A stretch of 64,000 nucleotides of DNA from CAJFUR01 sp904420575 (GCA_965119745.1 OZ221973.1:248001-312000); one strand, 5' to 3'. Counted from the stretch's first letter, positions 8,890-16,827 are shown. The notes: generated by a model from the sequence alone, not told the origin. Translations and numbers: made by a program.

Positions 8890-9741
8890 CTACCACGCGA
8901 CCGCCAGCACGCCGCACAGGACGATCCCCGCCGCCAACACCGCCGCACTCTTCGCGCGGAAGCGCCGGTCGGAAAGCGACGTGCGCCGCACGTCGGGCGC
9001 ACCGTAGCAGCGGGCGTCCATGGCCTGGGCCAACGTGTCGGCGCGACGGAACAGGCCCACGAACAGGGGGACGAGGACGGTCTGCCACGCTCTCAGACGC
9101 CGCCAAAGCGACCCTTCCCCAAACGGCGCGCCCCGCGACCACTGCGCGTCATGCACGCGCCCGAACTCCTCTGCCGTCACGGGGATGAAACGCAGCGCCA
9201 GAGAGAACACCATGGCCACATCGTCGGTGGGCACGTGCAGGCGGCGCAACGGGCGCATGAAGTCGTTCAGCGCCGCCGTCAGGTCGGTCGACGTGGTCGA
9301 AAAGCTCACGATCAGGCTGGCGAACACCAGCAGCAGGATGCGTATGGCGAAAAAGCAGCCCCGCGCGAACCCGGCCGGCACGAAGCCGAAAGCGCCCACC
9401 AGCGGCACGGGGGCGGCTTCGGCCAGCACGCCGGCCGACACGTCCGCCAACCCTCCCAACTGCGCCGAGGCCTGCCCCACGTCCAAGGAAAAGGAGTTGA
9501 ACGCGACCGTGAAGGCGACGAGCACGTACACGGGAACCACCAGGCCGAACACGCGTCGAGGCGGAATGCCGCTCGCTTTGAGCACCAGCGCGAACGCAAG
9601 GGCCGCTATCGCCAGCCCCACCCAGGTCCTCACCAAAAAGAGCGTGACGGAATAGGCGGCCAGCAGCACGATCTTCACGCGCGCGTCGCAAGCATGCACG
9701 GGAGAGGTCCCCCCGCAGTACGTGTTCACCGTCAAACGCAT
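8890..9741 (-). CDS. ecfT: Energy-coupling factor transporter T component (EcfT/CbiQ)
   Basis: 283 residues, about six hydrophobic stretches. The C-terminal cytoplasmic region has SRGAPFGEGSL and AMDARCYGAPDVRR, matching the two Ala/Ser-Arg-Gly coupling motifs of EcfT proteins, which connect the ATPases to a substrate-binding S component. No ecfA ATPase or S component lies next to it, so it is an orphan T gene here. I placed the start at the ATG at 9741 because the longer frame to 9804 would overlap the terminator at 9759-9790; no strong ribosome site is seen, so the start is uncertain. Confidence 0.82.
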   Translation of the reverse strand: MRLTVNTYCGGTSPVHACDARVKIVLLAAYSVTLFLVRTWVGLAIAALAFALVLKASGIPPRRVFGLVVPVYVLVAFTVAFNSFSLDVGQASAQLGGLADVSAGVLAEAAPVPLVGAFGFVPAGFARGCFFAIRILLLVFASLIVSFSTTSTDLTAALNDFMRPLRRLHVPTDDVAMVFSLALRFIPVTAEEFGRVHDAQWSRGAPFGEGSLWRRLRAWQTVLVPLFVGLFRRADTLAQAMDARCYGAPDVRRTSLSDRRFRAKSAAVLAAGIVLCGVLAVAW

Positions 9742-9758
9742 GCGTTGCAGTATGCCAT

Positions 9759-9790
9759 AAAAAATGCCGTCCCCACGCAGGGACGGCATT
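9759..9790 (-). terminator. Intrinsic terminator of the 9893-10273 gene
   Basis: Perfect 11-bp stem (9763-9773 with 9780-9790), 6-base loop, and on the minus strand a run of six T ending the stem. It is oriented to stop transcripts of the gene at 9893-10273 and lies only 18 bases before the chosen ecfT start. Confidence 0.88.
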
Positions 9791-9892
9791 CCTTGCCGAA
9801 TCAACCGAGAACACGGCGATTCGCGTTGCTTGACGCATGCCTCGAACGCACGCCCTTCGCGGACGCACGGTCTTCGCAGGCCACGCCGGCTG

Positions 9893-10273
9893 CTACATGC
9901 GGGCGCGCGTGTTGTCGATGGCGTCCTTCGCGGAATCCTTCGCGTCGATGGCCGCTTCCTTCACGGCCTCCCCGGCCTTGCCGAGCGATTCCTTCACCGA
10001 TTCCAGGATGCCGCCCTGCTTGTGGTCGGCGGCCGCTTCGTTGTGAGCCGCCTGATACGCCATGTTCGTGTCGCCCGTCTGCTTGGCGGCGGCGTACTGG
10101 GCGTCGGCCACCTTGTTCTGGGTTTGCGTCTCCTGCACGCCGTTCTTGGCGTCGTGGAACGCGTCCTTCACGTTGTTGCGCACGTCGTGGGCGGCGTCCT
10201 TGGCGGCGTTCTTCATGTCGTGGGCCGCGTCCGAGGCCTGGCCCTTGGCGTATTGCTTGTCCATCTCGTTCAT
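9893..10273 (-). CDS. Small amphipathic-helix protein (LEA/YtxH-like)
   Basis: 126 residues, almost entirely charged or alanine-rich with repeats of the kind AAHDMKNAAKDAAHDVRNNV and a C-terminal KEAAIDAKDSAKDAID. It has no cysteine, signal or membrane segment. Such 11-residue-like amphipathic repeats are seen in LEA-like and CsbD/YtxH-like stress proteins; function here is unknown. ATG at 10273 has GAAAGGAG upstream. It is followed by an intrinsic terminator. It is one of three small charged-protein genes in a row. Confidence 0.75.
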   Translation of the reverse strand: MNEMDKQYAKGQASDAAHDMKNAAKDAAHDVRNNVKDAFHDAKNGVQETQTQNKVADAQYAAAKQTGDTNMAYQAAHNEAAADHKQGGILESVKESLGKAGEAVKEAAIDAKDSAKDAIDNTRARM

Positions 10274-10479
10274 GGGAGAGCTCCTTTCGAAAGGGAAACG
10301 ATGCACGTGACCTCCCCATTGTAGGAAGACCGTGCGACGCGTCGGACGCCATGGGGCAACGGCGCCGCAACGTTTCCGAAACTGCCGGCGCAGCCACGGC
10401 TGCGCCTCGCCAGCCAGCCGGCCGCCCGCCTTGCGCCGCGCGCCTCGCACTTCGCCAGCCGGCTCCGGGCGTCTGCGGC

Positions 10480-10788
10480 CTATTCGGAGTCGTCGTTGTC
10501 CCAGTCGTCGGAAAGGTTGGCTTCCACCTGGCCTTCCGCCTGCGCCGTCTCCAGTTCCGCCTCGTCGAAGTCGAACGCCGTGCCGGCAGCCTCGACGGAC
10601 GCCTTCTCGTTGCCGTCGCCGTCGACCGCTTCCACGTAGGCCTCCGCCTCGCGCTTGGCGTCTTCTTCGATGCGCTCCAAGTCCTCGGCTGCAAAGCGAG
10701 CCTTTTCCTGCTCGTCGGTCATGTCGTCGTCCATGTCCATGCCGGACACGAAGGTCACTTCTTCTTCCAGGATGTCTATCTGAGCCAT
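10480..10788 (-). CDS. Small acidic protein, unknown
   Basis: 102 residues, strongly acidic (many Asp/Glu; ends DDWDNDDSE). The start MAQIDILEEEVTFVSGMDMD at 10788 has AAAGGAG upstream. It has no recognisable domain, cysteine or membrane segment. It probably forms a soluble, partly disordered helix-rich protein. The gene is separate from both neighbours by about 200 bases. Unknown function. Confidence 0.7.
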   Translation of the reverse strand: MAQIDILEEEVTFVSGMDMDDDMTDEQEKARFAAEDLERIEEDAKREAEAYVEAVDGDGNEKASVEAAGTAFDFDEAELETAQAEGQVEANLSDDWDNDDSE

Positions 10789-10983
10789 GGGTGCTCCTTT
10801 CGGGTTGGTCCGGCCGCCTTGCACGGCCGCATCGGTGCTCCCGCCGCGTCCGTTCGCCAGCCTGCGACCAGGCGGCCCTGAATGCGCGGCCGGGAAACCC
10901 ATTCTAAGGAGCAGCGCTCCCGCAGGCGACCACCGCGGCGCTACAGTCCCGCAACGAATGCCCCACGCGGCAGGCAGCGGTGC

Positions 10984-11301
10984 CTATCGCGCATCCTTCC
11001 CCTCCGCATCCTGCTTCGAGCTTCCGAACAGGCTGCCCATCGTCTCCCTCACATGGGCGACGATGAGCGGCATCTCGCGGCGTACCTCCCCTGCCGCCTG
11101 CTGGGAATGACGCGCCACTTCGTCGGGCATGCCGTCCATGTGGCGCTTGACGTCGCCGGCCATGCTGAACACGTGGCGCCGCACGTCGTCGGCCGCTTCA
11201 GGCGCATGCCGGCGCACTTCGTTCACCATGTCCTGCGTATGCCGCAGCACCTCGGCCCCTTGGTCGCGCCGCGCGCCGTCCTTCGTTTCCTCGTTCGCCA
11301 T
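10984..11301 (-). CDS. Small amphipathic protein, unknown
   Basis: 105 residues beginning MANEETKDGARRDQG at 11301 after GGAAAGAGGG. The middle has regularly spaced RRH/KRH motifs (VRRHAPEAADDVRRHVFSM), suggesting one long amphipathic helix with a basic/His face; it ends in a polar tail. No known domain. Similar in style to the gene at 9893-10273 but not clearly homologous. An alternative start at 11361 adds 20 residues. Confidence 0.65.
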   Translation of the reverse strand: MANEETKDGARRDQGAEVLRHTQDMVNEVRRHAPEAADDVRRHVFSMAGDVKRHMDGMPDEVARHSQQAAGEVRREMPLIVAHVRETMGSLFGSSKQDAEGKDAR

Positions 11302-11452
11302 AACGCCCTCTTTCCTTCGGACGAGCAGGCGCTCCTTGTCCGCGAGCGCCGTTTTCTCCATGGTAGAGCAGCGCGCGCCGCAGCGGAACGCACGAGGGCA
11401 ACGGCGCTTCCACGGCTCGATGACGCCGTCCGTCTCCCTCCCCATAACGCAA

Positions 11453-11477
11453 CGAAAGCCGCGCAAAAGCGCGGCCT
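11453..11477 (-). terminator. Intrinsic terminator of the rplQ operon
   Basis: On the minus strand GCCGCGC, a TTTT loop, GCGCGGC and then TTTCGTT: a 7-bp GC stem (11458-11464 with 11469-11475) with a short T-rich tail, 33 bases after the rplQ stop. Confidence 0.75.
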
Positions 11478-11509
11478 TCGAACACGGCGTTCCGATGAAG
11501 ACGAGAGGG

Positions 11510-12148
11510 TTACTCGGCCTTCTTTTCTTCCGCAGCAGCAGCCTCGACGTCCTTGGCGGCGGCTTCCTCGGCCTTTTCCGCAGACTCCTTGGCAGCTTCC
11601 TCTTCCTTCTCGGCAGCGGCTTCCTTGGCTTCGGCCTTCTCTTCGGCAGCCTCCACCTTTTCCTCGGTCGTTTCCACGGCCTCGGCCGGCTTCTCGTCGG
11701 CCTTCGCCTCGTCGGAAGCCTCGACCTTCTTCGGCGTGGCCTTCTTGGCAGCCTTCTTGGCCGGCTTCTCGTCGTCCTTCTTCTTGACGGGCTCGGTCAC
11801 CAGCTCCATGATGACCATGGGGGCATTGTCGCCCTTGCGGTTGCCCAGCTTCATGATGCGGGTGTAGCCGCCCTGACGGTCCTGGAACATGCCCTGCGCG
11901 ACCTTCTCGAAGATCTCGCGCACCAGTTCCTTGTCGCCCAACTTCGCGATGGCCAGACGGCGGGAATGCAAATCGCCGCGCTTGGCCCACGTGATGATCT
12001 TGTCGACGTCAGGACGGATCTCCTTGGCGCGCGCCTCGATCGTCTTGATGCGGTCGTTGAGGAACAGAGCGCCCACCAGGCTCTTCTTCATGGCCTTGGT
12101 GTGGCTGTAGTCCGTGCCCAGCTTGCGCCCCTTGTAGTTGTGTCTCAT
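11510..12148 (-). CDS. rplQ: 50S ribosomal protein L17 with long charged tail
   Basis: 212 residues. Residues 1-118 are a standard L17 (MRHNYKGRKLGTDYSHTKAM, ARAKEIRPDVDKIITWAKRG, IMKLGNRKGDNAPMVIMELV). The last 90 or so are a low-complexity Lys/Ala/Glu tail ending EEKKAE. L17 is usually 115-130 residues, so the tail is an addition; such tails occur in several actinobacterial ribosomal proteins. Last gene of the infA-rplQ operon, 13 bases after rpoA, with a terminator behind it. Confidence 0.97.
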   Translation of the reverse strand: MRHNYKGRKLGTDYSHTKAMKKSLVGALFLNDRIKTIEARAKEIRPDVDKIITWAKRGDLHSRRLAIAKLGDKELVREIFEKVAQGMFQDRQGGYTRIMKLGNRKGDNAPMVIMELVTEPVKKKDDEKPAKKAAKKATPKKVEASDEAKADEKPAEAVETTEEKVEAAEEKAEAKEAAAEKEEEAAKESAEKAEEAAAKDVEAAAAEEKKAE

Positions 12149-12161
12149 GATCTCGTGTCTC

Positions 12162-13112
12162 CTATAGCTTCAAATTGAGATCCATGGAAATGAGCTTGTC
12201 CTTCACTTCCTCGATGGATTTCGCGCCAAAGTTTCTGATGTTCAGCAGGTCGTTCTCGGAGAACTCGACCAGCTGGCGCACGGAATGGATGCCGGCGCGC
12301 TTCAGGCAGTTGTAGGAGCGGACCGAAAGGTCCAAGTCCTCGATCTGCTTGTCAAGTTCGGCGTTGGATTCCTGGCCTTCCGGCGCGAAGATCGAGGGGA
12401 TCTCTCCCTCTTCGGCGTCGTCGGTGTCGGACAGGCTCAAGAACGCCCCCATGTACTGGTTGATGATGTTGGCGGCACGGCACACGGCTTCCGTCGGGTT
12501 GACGCTGCCGTCCGTCTCCACTTCCAGAACCAGCTTGTCATAGTCGGTGCGCTGTCCCACGCGGGTGTCCGTGACGTTGAGGGTGCAGCGACGCACGGGC
12601 GAGAACAGCGAGTCTACGTGGATGACGCCGATGGGATCCTCCGTGCGCTTGTTGCGCTCGGCGGACACGTAGCCGCGGCCCACGCCGATGCGGATGGTCA
12701 TGTCCAGCTGGCCGCCGTCGGCGACCGTAGCGATGACATGCTCCGGGTTGATGAGCGTGAACTCGGTCGGCACGTCAAGGTCGGCGCCGGTGACCGTGCA
12801 CGGCCCCTCGGCCGTCACATGGGCGGTCGCCTCTTCGATGTCGTCGTTCAGCGCGGAAAACACCAGGCCCTTCACGTTCAGCACGATGTCGGTGATGTCC
12901 TCGATCACGCCTTCGGCCGTGGTGAACTCGTGCTGCACGCCCTCGATCTGGATGGCGGTCGCCTTGGCACCGTCAAGCGAGGAGAGCAGCACGCGGCGCA
13001 TGCAGTTGCCCAACGTGTAGCCGTAGCCGCGCTCCAGCGGCTCGACGATGAAGCGGGCAACCGTATCGCTGACTTCTTCCGTTGTTACTGTCGGCCTCAT
13101 GAACTCCGTCAT
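12162..13112 (-). CDS. rpoA: RNA polymerase alpha subunit
   Basis: 316 residues. The N-terminal assembly domain shows FIVEPLERGYGYTLGNCMRR and VLLSSLDGAKATAIQIEGV, and the C-terminal domain ends with LKRAGIHSVRQLVEF and FGAKSIEEVKDKL, which contacts UP elements and activators. Length and layout are normal. It sits in the usual place between rpsD and rplQ. Confidence 0.98.
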   Translation of the reverse strand: MTEFMRPTVTTEEVSDTVARFIVEPLERGYGYTLGNCMRRVLLSSLDGAKATAIQIEGVQHEFTTAEGVIEDITDIVLNVKGLVFSALNDDIEEATAHVTAEGPCTVTGADLDVPTEFTLINPEHVIATVADGGQLDMTIRIGVGRGYVSAERNKRTEDPIGVIHVDSLFSPVRRCTLNVTDTRVGQRTDYDKLVLEVETDGSVNPTEAVCRAANIINQYMGAFLSLSDTDDAEEGEIPSIFAPEGQESNAELDKQIEDLDLSVRSYNCLKRAGIHSVRQLVEFSENDLLNIRNFGAKSIEEVKDKLISMDLNLKL

Positions 13113-13141
13113 GTTGTGTAAGCCTCCTTAACTCCGCGCGA

Positions 13142-13768
13142 TTATTTCGAGTAAAGTTCGACGATGAGCTGTTCGCGAATGTCCAGGTCGATTTGATCGC
13201 GTTGCGGGAGAGCCAGCACGCTGCCCTGCAGTTTCTCGATATCTACCTCGAGCCAGGCCGGAACCTGCACTCGTTCGTTGGAAATGAGCGCGCTTTTGAT
13301 GACCAGCATGTCCTTGGCCTTGGGAGCCACGGCGACCAGGTCGCCGGGACGCACGCGGAAGGACGGGATGTCCACGCGGCGGCCGTTCACGGTGATGTGG
13401 CCATGACGCACCTGCTGGCGCGCCTCGGCGCGGGACTTCGCGAAGCCCAGGCGGTACACCACGTTGTCCAGGCGGCTTTCCAGAATGCGCAGCAGGTTCT
13501 CGCCCGTCACGCCCTTGCTCCGGTTCGCCATGTCGTAATAGCCGCGGAACTGCTTCTCGAGCACGCCGTAAATGCGCTTGGTCTTCTGCTTCTCACGCAG
13601 CTGGATGCGATATTCGCTTTCCTTCACGCGCTTCTTGCCGGCTTCGCCGGGCGCGTAGTTGCGGCGCTCGATGGCGCACTTGTCGGTGTAGCAGCGGTCG
13701 CCCTTCAGGAACAGCTTCGCTCCCTCGCGACGGCACAGCCTGCAGTCCGCTCCAGTATAACGAGCCAT
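13142..13768 (-). CDS. rpsD: 30S ribosomal protein S4
   Basis: 208 residues. S4 binds 16S rRNA early in assembly of the small subunit. The N terminus has CRLCRREGAKLF...CYTDKCA, a four-cysteine zinc-binding (C+) form. The S4 RNA-binding domain follows (ESRLDNVVYRLGFAKSRAEA, RQQVRHGHITVNGRRVDIPS). It lies between rpsK and rpoA as in most bacteria. Confidence 0.98.
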   Translation of the reverse strand: MARYTGADCRLCRREGAKLFLKGDRCYTDKCAIERRNYAPGEAGKKRVKESEYRIQLREKQKTKRIYGVLEKQFRGYYDMANRSKGVTGENLLRILESRLDNVVYRLGFAKSRAEARQQVRHGHITVNGRRVDIPSFRVRPGDLVAVAPKAKDMLVIKSALISNERVQVPAWLEVDIEKLQGSVLALPQRDQIDLDIREQLIVELYSK

Positions 13769-13787
13769 AATGATTCGATCCTTTCAG

Positions 13788-14186
13788 TTACACGCGACGA
13801 CGCTTGCGCGGACGGCAACCGTTGTGCGGAATGGGTGTGCAATCCTGAATGCTGGCGATTTCGAGGCCGGCGGCCTGCAGCGAGCGGATGGCCGTCTCGC
13901 GGCCCGAGCCGGGGCCCTTCACGAACACGGAGACCTTGCGCAGGCCGTGCTCCATCGCCGTCTTGGCGGCGGCTTCCGCAGCCATCTGCGCCGCGAACGG
14001 CGTGGACTTGCGGGAACCCTTGAAGCCCACCGTGCCGGCGGACTGCCACGAGATCACATTGCCCTGAGGATCGGTGATGCTCACGATGGTGTTGTTGAAC
14101 GTCGATTTGATATGGGCGGCGCCCACCGCGATGTTCTTGCGTTCGGAACGCTTGATGCGGGTGCGCACGTTTTTCTTAGCTGCCAC
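13788..14186 (-). CDS. rpsK: 30S ribosomal protein S11
   Basis: 132 residues. S11 forms part of the platform of the small subunit. Typical signatures are HIKSTFNNTIVSITDPQGN and the C-terminal DCTPIPHNGCRPRKRRRV. No anomalies. It lies 11 bases after rpsM. Confidence 0.98.
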   Translation of the reverse strand: MAAKKNVRTRIKRSERKNIAVGAAHIKSTFNNTIVSITDPQGNVISWQSAGTVGFKGSRKSTPFAAQMAAEAAAKTAMEHGLRKVSVFVKGPGSGRETAIRSLQAAGLEIASIQDCTPIPHNGCRPRKRRRV

Positions 14187-14197
14187 TTCTCGCTACC

Positions 14198-14566
14198 TCA
14201 CTTTTTCTTTCCGCCGATTTGCTTACGGGGGCCCTTGCGGGTGCGCGCATTGGTGTGCGTGCGCTGGCCGCGGACGGGCAGGCCGCGACGATGACGCAGA
14301 CCGCGGTAGCAACCGATTTCCATGAGGCGCTTGACGTTCTGGGAAACCTCGCGATGCAGGTCGCCTTCGACCTTGAGGTTCTCCTGAATGTAGTCGCGCA
14401 GTTTGGTCAGATCGTCTTCCGTCAGGTCCTTCACGCGGACATCCGGGTCGACGCCGGTGTCGGCGAGGATCTTCTTGGAGGTCGTGAGGCCGATGCCGTA
14501 GATGTAGGTCAAGCCGACTTCAATGCGCTTGTCGCGAGGAAGGTCGACACCAACAAGACGTGCCAT
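14198..14566 (-). CDS. rpsM: 30S ribosomal protein S13
   Basis: 122 residues. Head protein of the small subunit contacting the P-site tRNA. It begins MARLVGVDLPRDKRIEVGLT, has the helix-two-turn-helix region YIYGIGLTTSKKILADTGVD and ends with the basic tail (RGQRTHTNARTRKGPRK). Usual length. Confidence 0.98.
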   Translation of the reverse strand: MARLVGVDLPRDKRIEVGLTYIYGIGLTTSKKILADTGVDPDVRVKDLTEDDLTKLRDYIQENLKVEGDLHREVSQNVKRLMEIGCYRGLRHRRGLPVRGQRTHTNARTRKGPRKQIGGKKK

Positions 14567-14585
14567 AGGTTGATTCCCCTCTTTC

Positions 14586-14699
14586 CTAGCCTTGACGCTG
14601 CTTGTGGCGCGGGTTCTCGCAGATTACGAGCACCTTGCCATGGCGTCGGATGATTTTGCACTTGTCGCACATTTTCTTGACCGAAGGACGTACCTTCAT
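14586..14699 (-). CDS. rpmJ: 50S ribosomal protein L36
   Basis: 37 residues, MKVRPSVKKMCDKCKIIRRH and on to a C-terminal ENPRHKQRQG. The zinc ligands CDKC, C and H are kept (C+ form). The ATG at 14699 has GAAAGGAAA upstream. It precedes rpsM by 19 bases. Confidence 0.97.
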   Translation of the reverse strand: MKVRPSVKKMCDKCKIIRRHGKVLVICENPRHKQRQG

Positions 14700-15007
14700 A
14701 TCATTTTCCTTTCGGTTATGCGTTTGCTCTATGCTACACGCCCAGCCGCAGACGGTGTTTCCTTGCCTTGCGTGCGCCGCCGTGCCGGCTGCGCACCGGG
14801 CACCTCTCGATGCCTTCCTGCCTCGTTCGCCTTGCCTGCCCCACGATGCCTTGCCTGTTTTTCCTCTGGCGCCGTTCGACGCCGTCGCGCCCGAAGGCGC
14901 GAGAAGGGACGAACCGCCCTGCGTCGGCCTGTGCCGCACGCTGCGGGACCGTCCCCAAGCACACGAAAAGCGCACAGGCGTCTCGCAGCCCGCGCACTCG
15001 CATGCAG
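14700..15007 (-). other. 308-base non-coding spacer between infA and rpmJ
   Basis: infA and rpmJ are usually only tens of bases apart. Here the gap is 308 bases, GC-rich, with no frame that looks coding on either strand (several overlapping frames, all low in motif content). It could hold a promoter or an internal regulatory leader for the rpmJ-rplQ genes, but I see no clear hairpin with T-run. Confidence 0.5.
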
Positions 15008-15226
15008 CTATTTGAACCGATAGGTGATGCGGCCGCGGTTCAAATCGTAGACGGACAGTTCGACCGTCACCTTGTCGCCCGGCAGGATCTTGATGTAGTG
15101 CATACGCATCTTGCCGGAGATATGGGCCAATATCTTGTGCCCATTTTCGAGCTCGACCCTAAACATGGCGTTCGGCAACGCTTCCAGCACGGTGCCTTCG
15201 AGCTCGATCACATCTTCTTTGGTCAA
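15008..15226 (-). CDS. infA: Translation initiation factor IF-1, TTG start
   Basis: Cytoplasmic OB-fold factor that blocks the ribosomal A site during initiation. From TTG at 15226 the protein is 72 residues: (M)TKEDVIELEGTVLEALPNAM, then MFRVELENGHKILAH and ITYRFK at the end. TTG was chosen because GAAGGAG lies six bases upstream and the length then equals the family norm; a longer frame to an ATG at 15262 adds 12 unrelated residues. First gene of the ribosomal operon here: no secY, adk or map upstream, only the tRNA and MITE-like region. Confidence 0.93.
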   Translation of the reverse strand: MTKEDVIELEGTVLEALPNAMFRVELENGHKILAHISGKMRMHYIKILPGDKVTVELSVYDLNRGRITYRFK

Positions 15227-15629
15227 AAGTGCTCCTTCAAGCAGGTAGTCGTTAAGCAGCAACGGTAGATGATACCAAAACGTTTCTCATAAGGGAAGGA
15301 AAAAGATGACAAGACACAGAAAGCCAACAACCGGTTGGTTTCAGAATGACCTGCTTGTCAGGCCCGCGGTCTGATGCCGCGCAGTCCTCGCAGAGAAGCG
15401 GGACCGCCAGGTATTCGCGCAGAGCGCCGCCGCCTTGTCGGCTTGGCAGGACATGATAGCAGAAGTGCGCCCGCAAGCGCAAGTTCGATGCGCGATGCGA
15501 GGACCGAGGGCACGTGGGGCGCATAGGGCGAGCTGGGCGCGGGCGGGGGCGGCGCGGGTGCGCGGGCGAGGGCGGCGCGCGGGCGAGGTTTGAAAGCGCG
15601 CTTGCCTACCCGTGCGCACCGCCTCCAGT

Positions 15630-15806
15630 GCAATTTTTACCGGATATGCGAGTCCGTTTTCAAGAATTCCATCACTCGAGAGCGCTTCCGAAAAGCGTCC
15701 CAAAAAAACCCCAGGTCATTGGGCTGCTCTTATTCGTGAAAACGGGTTCGCTCCTCGAAAAAGCCATTCGGTACCGCCGTCTACTCACATATCCGGTAAA
15801 AATTGC
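15630..15806. repeat. MITE-like element with 24-bp terminal inverted repeats
   Basis: 15630-15653 and 15783-15806 are inverted repeats matching at 23 of 24 positions. The outer arms read GCAATTTTTACCGGATATG and CATATCCGGTAAAAATTGC. A nested inverted pair (CCGTTTTCA / TGAAAACGG) lies inside. The 177-bp unit has no gene and sits in the 818-base gap 15227-16044 between infA and tRNA-Lys. An inner motif (A-C/A-CGGAT-A/T-TGCGAG) and AAACCCCAGGT recur in the element at 56499-56637. The rest of the gap shows a 10-bp palindrome (CAACCGGTTG, near 15338) and the tRNA promoter. Confidence 0.72.
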
Positions 15807-15988
15807 GTAATGAGAGGCGCGAATGCGGCCAAACGGAATCAAAGAACGAGAAAACCAAGCTTGGGCCCAAGCAGGGTCCGGGGTCGCGCCGGAGCGGATC
15901 GGTGGATCGCACCAAGCCGGAGGCCTGCCCCTATTTCACCGTATCGTTTCTTTTCGAGTGTTCGCGATAGATCGCCGATCATTGGTCA

Positions 15989-16017
15989 TTGACCGCATGA
16001 ACCTGCGCCGCTAAAAT
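15989..16017 (+). promoter_or_regulatory. Promoter of the tRNA-Lys/tRNA-Gln unit
   Basis: TTGACC (15989-15994), 17-base spacer, TAAAAT (16012-16017), 28 bases before the first tRNA. A near-consensus sigma-70 promoter. Confidence 0.8.
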
Positions 16018-16044
16018 AGATTGTCGCGCGTCATCCGGCAATGT

Positions 16045-16120
16045 GGGCCGTTAGCTCAGTTGGTAGAGCAGGGGACTTTTAATCCCAAGGTCGCGGGTTC
16101 GATTCCCTCACGGCCCACCA
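16045..16120 (+). tRNA. tRNA-Lys (anticodon TTT)
   Basis: Full cloverleaf: acceptor GGGCCGT pairs with ACGGCCC, D arm TAGCTCAGTTGGTAGAGCA, anticodon loop CTTTTAA inside a GGGA/TCCC stem, T arm CGGGTTCGATTCCCT, encoded CCA at 16118-16120. Confidence 0.97.
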
Positions 16121-16185
16121 CTTTTTGCCTTTCATGCCGTCATTTTGGACGTCATGAAAGCGGCATCGCGCACGCATGCTCAGAC

Positions 16186-16259
16186 TGGGGTATCGTCCAA
16201 CGGCAGGACTCTGGTTTTTGGTACCAGCTATCTAGGTTCGAATCCTGGTACCCCAGCCA
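16186..16259 (+). tRNA. tRNA-Gln (anticodon TTG)
   Basis: Acceptor TGGGGTA pairs with TACCCCA; anticodon stem CTGGT/ACCAG with loop TTTTGGT (anticodon TTG); T loop GGTTCGAATCC; CCA encoded at 16257-16259. Its 3' end borders the prophage-like region, a common integration target, but I found no second copy of this 3' end in the window. Confidence 0.97.
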
Positions 16260-16389
16260 TTCAAGTTGCAGACGAACTTCCGCCGAGGTTCGTCCGGTGA
16301 TAGGCTGGCCCAGCCACTTTCGCTCCACAGCACACCACCTTCGCCGGCATGCTGTTCGCATCGACGTCTTTCCTTTCAACGCAAGGAGA

Positions 16390-16620
16390 TATTCGCAGAG
16401 CCCGTTTCGATCGACGGCTTGTCCTTCGCGATCGTCGTCGCCTTCTTCGTACCTCTTGTCGGACTGGCCGCCCTTGGTTTTCTGATCGTCCGGGTCGCCT
16501 GCTAAAGAAAGGGCCGGAATCTGGAAAAGCAGGCGAAGCTGGAACTGCCGCTGTCCCAGCCTTTGGAGAAGTTCAGCGACCAAGAACTCAGAGCGCTCGA
16601 GCAGAAGCATACGTCACAAG
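16390..16620 (+). pseudogene. Possible frameshifted small membrane-protein relic
   Basis: One frame ending at a TAA (16503-16505) encodes a good membrane helix (SFAIVVAFFVPLVGLAALGF). Directly after it another frame continues with a protein-like polar stretch (NLEKQAKLELPLSQPLEKFS, then DQELRALEQKHTSQ). Together these resemble a single-pass small protein broken by a frameshift. An AAGGAG lies at about 16382 but no standard start codon follows at good spacing. The remaining 16260-16827 region holds a 7-bp hairpin (16271-16294) and no supported gene. Confidence 0.35.
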
Positions 16621-16827
16621 GGACAGCCCGGCCCCTGCTGGATCGCAGACATGTCGGCAATCGCCGGTCGAGTTCCTTCTGCAGTTCGGCAAGCCTCTCT
16701 TCGCGCTCTTCGCTCTCCTGCGGAGCGCGAAGCATCTGACCGTTTCTGACGGAAGGCAGACATGCGCTTCTTCGGCCGAGCCGCGACAACGGGAGCGCGG
16801 CCAAGCGCCTCCGCAGGCCGCCTTCTT

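Noticed and set aside
12285..13121. 278-residue plus-strand frame opposite rpoA
   Set aside because: Same antisense effect; rpoA is certain on the minus strand.
14592..15023. Plus-strand frames in the infA-rpmJ spacer
   Set aside because: Cys/Arg/Pro-rich, overlapping in several frames and running over rpmJ antisense; no motif.
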